A stretch of DNA of 64,000 nt. Source: Salinibacillus aidingensis. GTDB lineage: Bacteria; Bacillota; Bacilli; Bacillales; Alkalibacillaceae. Below are positions 24,956-33,060 of this stretch, one piece after another; position 1 is the stretch's first letter; each line of letters opens with the position of its first letter. The stretch spans positions 124,001 through 188,000 of the forward strand of contig NZ_BAAADO010000003.1 of NCBI RefSeq assembly GCF_039522525.1, given 5' to 3'. A program made the translations under genes and the position numbers. The notes beneath the pieces are model-generated. The model was given only the letters and a program-made list of their open reading frames with translations, was not told the origin of the DNA and made no database searches.

Positions 24956-25411
24956 ATGGGAAATCATAAAAAGAAAAAAGGCCCTTTTCAATTTATGCAA
25001 TTTAGTGTTATTGGGGTTGCAAATGCAGCTATTGACATAGGAGTATTAAATCTCTTACTGTTATTTTTTCATACAGATAATCAGGGACTGTTATTGTTTT
25101 ATAATACCATAGCTTATACACTGGCTGTAGCTAACAGTTATTTTTGGAATGCCAGCTTTACCTTTCGACGTTCAGCGGAAGGGAGCAACTGGCAGCGCCT
25201 GACCTTTATTGGACAGGGGATCGTGAGTTTAGGTGTAAATAACTTTGTCTTTTATATCGGCAATTTACTATTGGGATTTATTGGTATACCAAATTGGCTG
25301 CGCTATAATATTGCAAAGGGATTAGCCATGTTTCTCTCATTCCTCGCAAGCTTTTTTATGATAAAATATTTGGTGTTTAGAGATTTTGGAGCAAAGAAAG
25401 TGAAAGAATAA
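24956..25411 (+). CDS. GtrA family membrane protein
   Basis: A 151 aa protein with four predicted membrane helices (QFSVIGVANAAIDIGVLNLL at the start, IVSLGVNNFVFYIGNLL later), the GtrA pattern. GtrA proteins are thought to help move lipid-linked sugars across the membrane. As third gene of the sqd operon it could flip or present sulfoquinovosyl lipid, which is inference. Start ATG after TAGAGGG. Confidence 0.8.
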   Translation: MGNHKKKKGPFQFMQFSVIGVANAAIDIGVLNLLLLFFHTDNQGLLLFYNTIAYTLAVANSYFWNASFTFRRSAEGSNWQRLTFIGQGIVSLGVNNFVFYIGNLLLGFIGIPNWLRYNIAKGLAMFLSFLASFFMIKYLVFRDFGAKKVKE

Positions 25412-25429
25412 TATCATTTTTAACAGGGA

Positions 25430-25467
25430 AGCTCAAATCACAGATGGTGTGATTTGGGCTTTTTTCG
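25430..25467 (+). terminator. intrinsic terminator of the sqd operon
   Basis: GCTCAAATCAC and GTGATTTGGGC arms followed by TTTTTT. Confidence 0.85.
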
Positions 25468-25646
25468 ATATATCGGGATTCTTCATCCAGTTGCAGTGCA
25501 CAGCTGGACCCTTTTAGAACCAAATCGACGACCCCCACAATCCAAATTAAATTATATAAAGACTTGAAAAGAAAGGATGTGACCTGCGTCAATTTTTATC
25601 AAATTATTTGATTTCCTGGGAGAAAGAAAGAATTTCGGCAACACCT

Positions 25647-25829
25647 TGTTCATTATTTCACAAAATAGACAAAGGTTTGTTACAGAAATGTGAAATAGTG
25701 AACAAAGTCATTTGCAAATCTAAAATTCATGTTAAGATATAAGTGTAATAAGGAAACAGCAAATGCGGTAAGGCCATGGCACCGCTTCTGTTACCTTATA
25801 ATACGACAATATGTGAAATACTGAACAAA
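25647..25829. promoter_or_regulatory. three copies of a Rex/FNR-like motif before the DoxX gene
   Basis: TGTGAAATANTGAACAA occurs at 25689-25706 and 25812-25829 on the plus strand and at 25647-25664 on the minus strand. The TTGTGAA half is that of Rex (NADH-sensing) sites, but the other half is TGAACAA rather than TTCACAA. The last copy lies just before the ribosome site AAGGGG. The rest of the 25468-25848 gap shows no gene. Confidence 0.5.
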
Positions 25830-25848
25830 TTTTAAGGGGTGGATTTAT

Positions 25849-26370
25849 ATGTTTAATCATTTTCTTCGTAATAACAAATATGTTGCAGGTGTGTTAGCTT
25901 TTCTTAGGATATATATTGGATATCATTTTCTTACAGCTGGCTTTGGAAAAATAACTGGCGGTGGATTTGATGCAAGTGGATTTATAAAAGGTGCAATTGC
26001 AAGCGCTGGTGGGGAGCATCCAGCTGTTCAGGGCTGGTGGGCAGCATTCCTGGAAAACGTTGCGTTACCAAATGCTGAAGTATTTACGTTCTTAGTTATG
26101 TGGGGAGAGCTTTTAGTAGGTCTGGCCCTTATCCTGGGGATTTTCACAAACTTTGCAGGGCTAATGGGGCTGACAATGAATTTTGCGTTCCTATTCAGTG
26201 GTACAGTTAGCACAAACGCCCAAATGGTATTAATAACGGTATTCATCGTTGTGGCAGGCTACAATGCAGGACGTTTCGGTCTGGATCGCTGGGTAATGCC
26301 TTTCTTAAACAATCACAACTTAACATTCAAGAGCCGTAAGAAACATAAAGAAGAAGTAGCGGTTGCATAA
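25849..26370 (+). CDS. DoxX family membrane protein
   Basis: A 173 aa protein with four membrane helices and the DoxX opening (FLRIYIGYHFLTAGFGKITG, then WGELLVGLALILGIFTNFAG). DoxX proteins in bacilli (CatD, MhqP) are linked to quinone, thiol or oxidative stress and act with membrane oxidoreductases. Single gene with its own control region and terminator. No partner oxidoreductase adjoins it. Confidence 0.85.
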   Translation: MFNHFLRNNKYVAGVLAFLRIYIGYHFLTAGFGKITGGGFDASGFIKGAIASAGGEHPAVQGWWAAFLENVALPNAEVFTFLVMWGELLVGLALILGIFTNFAGLMGLTMNFAFLFSGTVSTNAQMVLITVFIVVAGYNAGRFGLDRWVMPFLNNHNLTFKSRKKHKEEVAVA

Positions 26371-26400
26371 CTGAATATTTATCATCCGGACAAGAGAAAA

Positions 26401-26436
26401 CCTTAAAAGACGCGACCACAGCCGCGTCTTTTAAGG
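26401..26436. terminator. intrinsic terminator after the DoxX gene
   Basis: CCTTAAAAGACGCG and CGCGTCTTTTAAGG form a 14-pair stem with internal T and A runs. Confidence 0.8.
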
Positions 26437-26655
26437 TTTAAGGGAAGATAAACAAGTTTATGACATATTATATCCATGATTAATCACAATGGATGAATAC
26501 TAAGAAGAAGAGCATGGCTATTTCAGGGGTGAAATGGACATGCTTTTATATTTATCGGCTAGAAAGAGATATGAACCAAAAAGTTCCTTGCAACAGTTTG
26601 AATCTTCAGAAATGTATGATATAGTGTTTATAAGTGGAAATTTGAGGGGTAACAG
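26437..26655. other. gene-poor stretch before the fatty-acid operon
   Basis: Contains only a possible 41-codon frame from ATG 26529 (behind AGGGGTG) with no recognisable content. I do not call it a gene. Confidence 0.4.
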
Positions 26656-26684
26656 TTAAACATACTGACTGGTTAGTATACTAT
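26656..26684 (+). promoter_or_regulatory. fatty-acid operon promoter containing a TetR-type operator
   Basis: TTAAAC (26656-26661) and TACTAT (26679-26684) have a 17-base spacer. The spacer is occupied by ATACTGACTGGTTAGTAT (26662-26679), a near-perfect 8+8 inverted repeat (one mismatch). The TetR regulator encoded at 29189 is the obvious candidate to bind it. Confidence 0.6.
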
Positions 26685-26714
26685 ATTGTAATTCAGCTTT
26701 TTTATTTCACACTT

Positions 26715-26729
26715 ATGAAAGCGTTATCA
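26715..26729 (+). promoter_or_regulatory. cre site (CcpA catabolite repression)
   Basis: ATGAAAGCGTTATCA matches the WTGNAANCGNWNNCW consensus at every position and lies downstream of the promoter, a place where CcpA acts as a roadblock. A second site with one mismatch, ATGGAAGCGCTTTAA, is at 29157-29171 before the TetR gene. Confidence 0.65.
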
Positions 26730-26745
26730 AAGGGGAGGAGATCTT

Positions 26746-27522
26746 TTGAGTTTAATTCAGGATTTATTTCAATTGGACGGAAAGGTTGCCATTGTTACAG
26801 GCGGGGGTCGTGGCCTTGGGAGACAGATTGCTTTGGCCTATGTCGATGCCGGAGCTAAAGTTGTGATCTGTTCCCGAAAGCTTGAAAATTGCGAGACCAC
26901 AGCTAAAGAAATTGAGGAAAAGGGCGGAGAGGTTTTAGCGCTGCAGTGTGATGTTCGAGAGCCTGATCAGGTTCAATATGTCGTAGATCAGACGATTGAG
27001 AAGTTTGGTAAAATCGATATCCTCGTAAACAATAGCGGGGCTTCGTGGGGAGCGCCCGTATTAGAAATGCCGCTGGATGCCTGGTACAAGGTCATGAATG
27101 TAAATGTGACAGGTACCTTCCTGATGTCACAGGCGGTTGGAAAGCATATGGTGGAACAGGAAAGCGGAAAAATTATTAATCTATCATCGATTGCAGGTTT
27201 AAGAGGGGTGGATCCACGTGTGATGGATGCTGTGGGCTATAACGCCAGTAAGGGTGCCATTATTACAATGACAAAGGATTTAGCTGCAAAGTGGGGCCCT
27301 CATAATATTCATGTAAATTGTATTGCACCAGGATTTATTCCGACGAAAATGTCTAAAGGAGTACTTGAGCATGGGGGAGGAGTTGTTTCAGAATTAACGC
27401 CTTTACGTCGCTTAGGAGAGGAGGAAGAAATTCAGGGGATTGCTCTATTCCTGGCTTCAAAAGCATCCAGTTATATTACTGGGGAGACCATTTCCGTTGA
27501 TGGCGGGATGAGTGCTACTTAA
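26746..27522 (+). CDS. SDR family oxidoreductase (3-oxoacyl/3-hydroxyacyl type)
   Basis: A 258 aa short-chain dehydrogenase: cofactor motif TGGGRGLG, NNSGAS, catalytic Ser in NLSSIAG, YNASK (Tyr and Lys), and C-terminal ITGETISVDGGMSAT. The Asp-poor, Arg-containing VICSRKLE suggests NADP(H). As first gene of an operon with acyl-CoA ligase, TetR and thioesterase it probably acts on an acyl-CoA intermediate. TTG start behind GGGGAGGAG. Confidence 0.85.
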   Translation: MSLIQDLFQLDGKVAIVTGGGRGLGRQIALAYVDAGAKVVICSRKLENCETTAKEIEEKGGEVLALQCDVREPDQVQYVVDQTIEKFGKIDILVNNSGASWGAPVLEMPLDAWYKVMNVNVTGTFLMSQAVGKHMVEQESGKIINLSSIAGLRGVDPRVMDAVGYNASKGAIITMTKDLAAKWGPHNIHVNCIAPGFIPTKMSKGVLEHGGGVVSELTPLRRLGEEEEIQGIALFLASKASSYITGETISVDGGMSAT

Positions 27523-27543
27523 AAGTTGTGAGGAGGAATGAAT

Positions 27544-29145
27544 ATGGAAAAAGTCTGGCAAAACCATTATCCGGATCATTTGAACAGTGAGCTTGTGATT
27601 CCCAATATTACAGCCGTGGATATGCTACACCAGACGGTTAAAAAATACGGGGATTATAAGGCCATGCATTTTTACGGAAGAGAGTTTACTTACAAAGAGC
27701 TTGGACAGCAGGCAGGAGCATTTGCGTCCAAGCTTCAGGATGAGGGTCTCAATAAAGGAGACAGGGCGGCGATTATGCTCCCGAACTGCCCGCACTATGT
27801 AATAAGCTACTATGGCATTTTGCAGGCAGGTGGTACGGTTACCCAGGTAAATCCAATGCTGGCGGGGCCTGAACTTGAGCATATACTAAAGGATTCCGGT
27901 GCTGAGACGATTGTCATTTATAAGCCACTTCTACCCGTTCTCAATCAGATTATTGATCAGACAAACGTAAAGAAGGTTATTCAGGTTACGCTTGGTGAAG
28001 AGAGCTCGGATGATGATCTGGCTGTAGAATTTACCGATTATTTAAAGCAGGCAACCCACCCGCCAAAGGCTGTTGAATTCGATCCGAAAGAAGATATTGC
28101 GATTCTGCAATATACTGGTGGTACCACAGGTCGATCGAAAGGAGCCATGCTTACTCACCGAAACATTGTCACCAACACGCTTCAAGCCTATGAGTTTTTT
28201 AAGGATGAAATCGAATTCGGCAAAGAACGCTATCTTACGGTCATCCCTCTGTTCCATGTTTTTGGCATGACATCATGTATGAACCTCTCCATTTATACAG
28301 CTGCAATGAATATTTTACTTCCTAAGTTTGATTTAGAAGAAGTCCTGCAAACAATCAAAGACCTCAAACCGACATCATTTCCAGGTGTACCAACCATGTA
28401 TGTAGCCATCAACAGCCACCCAAAAGCAGAGGAGTATGGGATTGACAGTATAAAAATCTGTAATAGTGGAAGTGCTCCGATGCCAGGGGAGCTCATGCGT
28501 TCCTTTGAGAAAAAGACCGGTGCGAAAATTCTGGAAGGCTATGGCCTGTCTGAAGCATCCCCAATCACCCATTGTAACCCGATGTTTTCGGATAGAAAGC
28601 CGGGAAGTATCGGTATTGGGGTACCATCCACGGAATATAAAATAGTGGATTTAAGCGATGGTACAAAAGAAGTTCCATATGGGGAAACAGGGGAGCTGAT
28701 TATTAAAGGACCTCAGGTGATGAAGGGATATTGGAATATGCCGGAGGAGACAGCAGAAACGTTGCGTGATGGCTGGCTGTATACGGGAGATATCGCTCGA
28801 ATGGATCAAGATGGATACACTTATATAGTAGATCGGAAGAAGGATATGATTATTGCGAGTGGATACAATGTCTATCCTCGGGATGTTGAAGAAGTATTGT
28901 ATGAGCATCCAGCTGTTCAGGAAGCTGTGGTTGTAGGTGTTCCGGATGAATATCGCGGAGAAACCGTTAAGGCTGTTGTTGTCCTGAACGAAGGGGAGAA
29001 CAGTTCAGAGGAAGACTTAATCAGATTTTGCAGGGAAAACCTGGCAGCCTATAAAATTCCGCGTATGATTGATTTCAGAGATGAACTGCCAAAAACCAAT
29101 GTCGGAAAAATCCTCCGTCGAAAAGTTCGTGAAGAGCTGGTGTAA
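27544..29145 (+). CDS. long-chain fatty-acid--CoA ligase (AMP-binding)
   Basis: Activates fatty acids to acyl-CoA via acyl-AMP. A 533 aa ANL-superfamily protein: P-loop YTGGTTGRSKGAMLTH, VPTMYVAIN, gate region ILEGYGLSEASPITHCNP, hinge GWLYTGDIARMDQDGY and catalytic lysine in PKTNVGKILRR. The ATG at 27544 is 7 bases from AGGAGG; the ATG at 27538 is too close. It follows the SDR gene by 21 bases. Confidence 0.92.
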   Translation: MEKVWQNHYPDHLNSELVIPNITAVDMLHQTVKKYGDYKAMHFYGREFTYKELGQQAGAFASKLQDEGLNKGDRAAIMLPNCPHYVISYYGILQAGGTVTQVNPMLAGPELEHILKDSGAETIVIYKPLLPVLNQIIDQTNVKKVIQVTLGEESSDDDLAVEFTDYLKQATHPPKAVEFDPKEDIAILQYTGGTTGRSKGAMLTHRNIVTNTLQAYEFFKDEIEFGKERYLTVIPLFHVFGMTSCMNLSIYTAAMNILLPKFDLEEVLQTIKDLKPTSFPGVPTMYVAINSHPKAEEYGIDSIKICNSGSAPMPGELMRSFEKKTGAKILEGYGLSEASPITHCNPMFSDRKPGSIGIGVPSTEYKIVDLSDGTKEVPYGETGELIIKGPQVMKGYWNMPEETAETLRDGWLYTGDIARMDQDGYTYIVDRKKDMIIASGYNVYPRDVEEVLYEHPAVQEAVVVGVPDEYRGETVKAVVVLNEGENSSEEDLIRFCRENLAAYKIPRMIDFRDELPKTNVGKILRRKVREELV

Positions 29146-29188
29146 CCCTCTTTAAAATGGAAGCGCTTTAATTTTGGGAGGGTTGAAA

Positions 29189-29755
29189 ATGAAGAATCAA
29201 ATCATTCAAGCCTGTGTAGAAGCTTTTGAGAAAAAGGGATTCAGTGAAACCTCTATTCAGGAGATTGTTGACCGCTTAGGGGTAACTAAGGGAACCTTTT
29301 ATTATTATTTTGCCAGCAAGGAACAGGTTTTAATGACGATTCATCGCAGGTACATTGATGAATTACTCATACAGCAAAAAGAGTTGGTAAGGCGTGCAGA
29401 TGTAAGCTATACAGAAAAGCTTTACGGTCTCATTCGGGTGCTTATTTCCAATATTACTCCGTTAGGAAACAGCGCCCGAGTTTTTCATCGTGAATATCGT
29501 CATCTGAATGAAACTCACATGAAGGAAGTACGGGAAAAACGAAACCAGGTACGCTTGATTGTGGAAGAAGTTATTCGGGATGGAATCAAGGCTAAGGAAT
29601 TTCGACAGGATCTGAAGGCAGATATTGTAACCCTTGGCATTCTGGGTATATGTAACTGGAGCTATCAGTGGTTTCAGTCGGACGGAATGTTCACCGACTT
29701 GGAAGTGGCAGACATTTTTATCGATATGATTAGCAGGGGAATTGAATACAGTTAG
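29189..29755 (+). CDS. TetR/AcrR family transcriptional regulator
   Basis: A 188 aa repressor: N-terminal helix-turn-helix (SIQEIVDRLGVTKGTFYYYFASKEQVL) and a C-terminal ligand domain with the pattern of fatty-acyl-CoA-responsive FadR-type proteins of bacilli. In an operon with an acyl-CoA ligase and thioesterase it probably senses acyl-CoA and represses its own operon at the operator 26662-26679. ATG after GGGAGGG. Confidence 0.88.
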   Translation: MKNQIIQACVEAFEKKGFSETSIQEIVDRLGVTKGTFYYYFASKEQVLMTIHRRYIDELLIQQKELVRRADVSYTEKLYGLIRVLISNITPLGNSARVFHREYRHLNETHMKEVREKRNQVRLIVEEVIRDGIKAKEFRQDLKADIVTLGILGICNWSYQWFQSDGMFTDLEVADIFIDMISRGIEYS

Positions 29756-29825
29756 CTTTTCTGCTCAATGGAATGGATTACATTAAGCTTAGCCGGCAAA
29801 TGGATGGAAAGGGAGGGTGAACAGT

Positions 29826-30245
29826 TTGAAGCATGAATGCAGAGTGAAAGCGAGGGCATTTGAAACAGATGCCTTAGGTCACGTCAGTAACATTAGCTAT
29901 TTTATTTATCTGGAAGAGGCGCGGATTGAAATGTTCAGAGATTTAGGTGAGCCTATGAAAATGGATTCATGGCCCTTTATTTTAGCATCAACGAGTTGTG
30001 ATTTTAAGCAGCAGGCCTATTTTGATGAGGTTATGACCATTCAAACCACTGTCAGTAAAATGGGCAACTCCAGCTTTCATTTAAAACACGAGTTTGTGAA
30101 TAACAGGGGGTTGATCGCAGAGGGAAAGGCCATCATGGTGTATTTTGATTTCCATCAGCAAAAGACAGTGCCCATTCCTGATTCTGTAAGACAGAAGCTC
30201 ATGCCTTACGTGGAAGAGAATGCAGTTGAGGGGAAGAAGGGATAA
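29826..30245 (+). CDS. acyl-CoA thioesterase (4HBT hot-dog fold)
   Basis: A 139 aa thioester hydrolase, YbgC/FadM-like: ARAFETDALGHVSNISYFIYLEEAR carries the catalytic Asp and the HV.N..Y..Y.EEAR signature. TTG at 29826 (8 bases after GGGAGGG) is preferred to GTG 29817, which overlaps the ribosome site. Last gene of the fatty-acid operon; it could reset acyl-CoA levels. Confidence 0.88.
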   Translation: MKHECRVKARAFETDALGHVSNISYFIYLEEARIEMFRDLGEPMKMDSWPFILASTSCDFKQQAYFDEVMTIQTTVSKMGNSSFHLKHEFVNNRGLIAEGKAIMVYFDFHQQKTVPIPDSVRQKLMPYVEENAVEGKKG

Positions 30246-30306
30246 ATTCAGCCACGGTGAAAGCTTGTATTGTACAGGGAAGAGTTATGGTTATACGGAT
30301 AAGATT

Positions 30307-30342
30307 AAAAGGATCGTCTTTGGAAAGGAGACGATCCTTTTT
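30307..30342 (+). terminator. intrinsic terminator of the fatty-acid operon
   Basis: AAAAGGATCGTCT and AGACGATCCTTTTT arms. Confidence 0.85.
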
Positions 30343-30523
30343 AAATATTGTTCAGCAATTACAGAAAGCGGATTTGTGTCTTTTCAGAAGTATCCCCTTT
30401 AGTGATAGATTCCGGTCTCTCTCAATTTAGAGGAGGAGTTTGGAAGCATTGATAGAAGAGGTCACTGTAAATTTTGTTATCCATGATACAATAGATGAAA
30501 AGTTTAAATATGGAGAGGATATT

Positions 30524-31339
30524 ATGCTGACTGATTATCATGTACATATGGCGGAAACCGGAGAATTTACAACCGATTACTTGAAGGAGTATTTACAGAA
30601 AGCAAAGGAGAAGGGAATTGAAGAATTAGGGATATCTGAACATGCTTATTTTTTTCATGAGACGAGTGATATTATTTCCAACCCCTGGATTGACAACCGT
30701 CGAGGGTTAAATTTTAAAGATTATCAGCAGTTCTTTGATCAGGCCAGGGCTGAAGGGCTGAACATAAAAATGGGGATTGAAATGGATTATAGACCCGGAA
30801 AGGAAAAAGAGATGGAGGCCTTTATTAATGCCCGTCCCTTTGACTATGTGATCGGCTCAGTTCACTGGATTGGCGACTGGGGAATTGACCTTGCGATTCA
30901 TCGGGAAGAATATGAAAAACGGGATATTAATAAAGCTTATGAGCAGTATTTTGATCAAATCGTTACATTAGCCGAATCTGAGCTATTTGACTTTGTTGGA
31001 CATATCGATTTAATTAAAATTTTCTCTTATAAGCCAGACGATCAGAATTTTGTTGAAAAGCAGTATGACCGGGCTGTGGAGGCTTTAGCCAAATCAGGCA
31101 CATGTATTGAAATCAGTACAGCCGGGCTTCGTAAGCCTGTAGGAGAAATCTACCCGGACCCTATTTTGCTGCAAAAGTGCTATGAAGCCGGTGTTGGCAT
31201 TGTGACATGCTCCGACGCACATGCACCAAAGCATGTGGGTTATGCCTTTGATCAGTCCCTTGAATTGGCCCGATCGATCGGGTATAAGGAAATTCAGGTG
31301 TTTAACCAGCGGAGGAGAGAGACGTATCCTTTAGGTTAA
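30524..31339 (+). CDS. hisJ: PHP-family histidinol-phosphatase
   Basis: Dephosphorylates histidinol phosphate in histidine synthesis. A 271 aa PHP metalloenzyme: N-terminal DYHVHM (HxH), ISEHAYF, MGIEMDY, DYVIGSVHWIGDWGID, DFVGHIDLIK and CSDAHAPKHVG supply the metal ligands. The ATG at 30524 has GGAGAGGAT; a TACAAT at 30487-30492 looks like the -10 box, so the upstream TTG at 30440 is unlikely. It stands alone. Other PHP phosphoesterases are possible, but the motif set fits B. subtilis HisJ. Confidence 0.85.
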   Translation: MLTDYHVHMAETGEFTTDYLKEYLQKAKEKGIEELGISEHAYFFHETSDIISNPWIDNRRGLNFKDYQQFFDQARAEGLNIKMGIEMDYRPGKEKEMEAFINARPFDYVIGSVHWIGDWGIDLAIHREEYEKRDINKAYEQYFDQIVTLAESELFDFVGHIDLIKIFSYKPDDQNFVEKQYDRAVEALAKSGTCIEISTAGLRKPVGEIYPDPILLQKCYEAGVGIVTCSDAHAPKHVGYAFDQSLELARSIGYKEIQVFNQRRRETYPLG

Positions 31340-31367
31340 TTGACCGGTAGACAAAAATCTGGTCATA

Positions 31368-31402
31368 AGAAAAGTCATACACCATGAGTATGACTTTTCT
31401 TT
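31368..31402. terminator. bidirectional terminator between hisJ and serA
   Basis: AAGAAAAGTCATAC and GTATGACTTTTCTT arms around a seven-base loop serve both convergent genes. Confidence 0.85.
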
Positions 31403-31472
31403 ATAGATCCAGGTTTTTGGAATGCAGCCTGGTAATTGTGATTTAGTTGTACATCCTAAATATCATGCCATC

Positions 31473-33059
31473 CTACAAATCAATTGGCTTTACCTGGTGA
31501 ATATCGGATACTTCCTGTAATTTTTGGAGGACATCTTCATCTATTTGTCGATCAACGGTTAGCATCATAATAGCATCTCCACCTACGTCGGAACGTCCGA
31601 CCTGCATGGTTGCAATGTTGACGTCAAACTTTGCGAGCAGGCTTCCGACACGTCCGATGGCACCTGGCTGGTCTGTGTGACGGATGAGCAAAAGGTGACC
31701 TTGTGGAACGACGTCTACGCTGTAGGCATCTACTTTAACGATTCGTGTGCCAAGGCCGTTCAATAAGGTTCCTGCCACTTTGGAAGCGCCGGATTTTGTA
31801 CGGGTTTCAACGGTAAGCAGATTGGTAAACCCTTTGGTGGATGTGGTCTTCTGTTCATTGATGGTAATCCCTTTTTTCTCTGCAAAATAAGGGGCATTCA
31901 CATCATTTACGTGATCACCAAGGTGGCGTTTTAAAATGCCTTTTACGGTGTTGCGGGTTAATGGTGTCACATCCAGATCTGCTAAATCGCCGGAATAGTA
32001 GATACTGACTTCTTCAATCGGCTCCTGGGCAAGATGAGCGCTGAAGGTTCCCAGTTTCTCAGACAGATTAAAGTATGGTTCAATTCGTTTCATGACCTCA
32101 GCAGGTAAGGATGGCAGATTAACAGGGTTTTTGGCTGCACCGCCGTTTAGAATCTGAATAACATCACGGCTGACATCGATGGCTACGTTTTCCTGGGCTT
32201 CCACCGTACTTGCCCCTAGATGCGGGGTAGCCACTACTTCAGGGAGCTCAACTAATTTATAATTCTGAATAGGTTCTTCCTCGAAAACATCAAGGGCAGC
32301 TCCAGCAACTTTTTTCTCTAAAATAGCTTCGTACAGAGCATCCTCGTCAATGATACCTCCTCGGGCGCAGTTAATGATTCGTACACCTGGTTTCATTTGG
32401 TTAAAGGCATCCCGACTAATTAAATGCTTGGTTGCCGGCATTAAAGGTGTGTGTACCGTAATGAAGTCGGCCTGCTGAATCACTTCTTCCAACGTTCCAC
32501 ACTGTATGCCCATTTTTTCTGCCTTTTCTTCTGTTAAATAAGGATCATAGGCAATGACATTTAACCGCTGTCCTTTGGCCCGATAGGCAACCTCGGCTCC
32601 TATTCGTCCAAAACCTACAACGCCCAGGGTTTTTCCTTTTAGCTCCACACCTACGTATGCTTTGCGGTTCCATTCATGCTGTTTTAAAGAATGATAGGCC
32701 TGAGGAATTCTTCGTGCCAGCGACATGAGCATGGCCATGGTATGTTCAGCGGCAGAATTTGTATTCCCATCTGGTGCGTTTACTACGATTACCCCATGCT
32801 CAGTAGCGGCGTCCAGGTCGATGTTGTCAACTCCGACACCAGCACGGCCAATCGCCTTCAGATTTTTTGCTCTTTCTATTATGTCTTTGGTTACCTTCGT
32901 CTGGCTTCGTACAAGTAATGCATCATATTTTTCAATGGTCTCCAGAAGCTCTTCATGAGACAGACCGGTATGAACGTCAATTTTCAGATGTTCTTCCTGC
33001 TTAAGAGGCTGAATTCCTTCTTCACTTAACGGATCACTGACTAAAATATGGAACGTCAT
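31473..33059 (-). CDS. serA: D-3-phosphoglycerate dehydrogenase
   Basis: First committed step of serine synthesis. A 528 aa long-form enzyme: substrate domain, NAD domain (GVVGFGRIGAEVA), catalytic Arg in NCARGGIIDEDAL, Glu in FEEEP and His in TPHLGAST, then an intervening ASB domain (about 320-450) and a C-terminal ACT domain (LLIRHTDQPGAIGRVGSLL) that senses serine. ATG at 33059 behind AGGAGG. It lies 1 base from the stop of the aminotransferase gene, so the two form an operon under the T-box. Confidence 0.95.
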   Translation of the reverse strand: MTFHILVSDPLSEEGIQPLKQEEHLKIDVHTGLSHEELLETIEKYDALLVRSQTKVTKDIIERAKNLKAIGRAGVGVDNIDLDAATEHGVIVVNAPDGNTNSAAEHTMAMLMSLARRIPQAYHSLKQHEWNRKAYVGVELKGKTLGVVGFGRIGAEVAYRAKGQRLNVIAYDPYLTEEKAEKMGIQCGTLEEVIQQADFITVHTPLMPATKHLISRDAFNQMKPGVRIINCARGGIIDEDALYEAILEKKVAGAALDVFEEEPIQNYKLVELPEVVATPHLGASTVEAQENVAIDVSRDVIQILNGGAAKNPVNLPSLPAEVMKRIEPYFNLSEKLGTFSAHLAQEPIEEVSIYYSGDLADLDVTPLTRNTVKGILKRHLGDHVNDVNAPYFAEKKGITINEQKTTSTKGFTNLLTVETRTKSGASKVAGTLLNGLGTRIVKVDAYSVDVVPQGHLLLIRHTDQPGAIGRVGSLLAKFDVNIATMQVGRSDVGGDAIMMLTVDRQIDEDVLQKLQEVSDIHQVKPIDL

Positions 33060-33060
33060 T

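Noticed and set aside
30440..30523. Extended N-terminus of histidinol-phosphatase from the TTG at 30440
   Set aside because: A TACAAT -10 box and a good ribosome site before ATG 30524 fit better, and the PHP motif normally begins within a few residues of the start.
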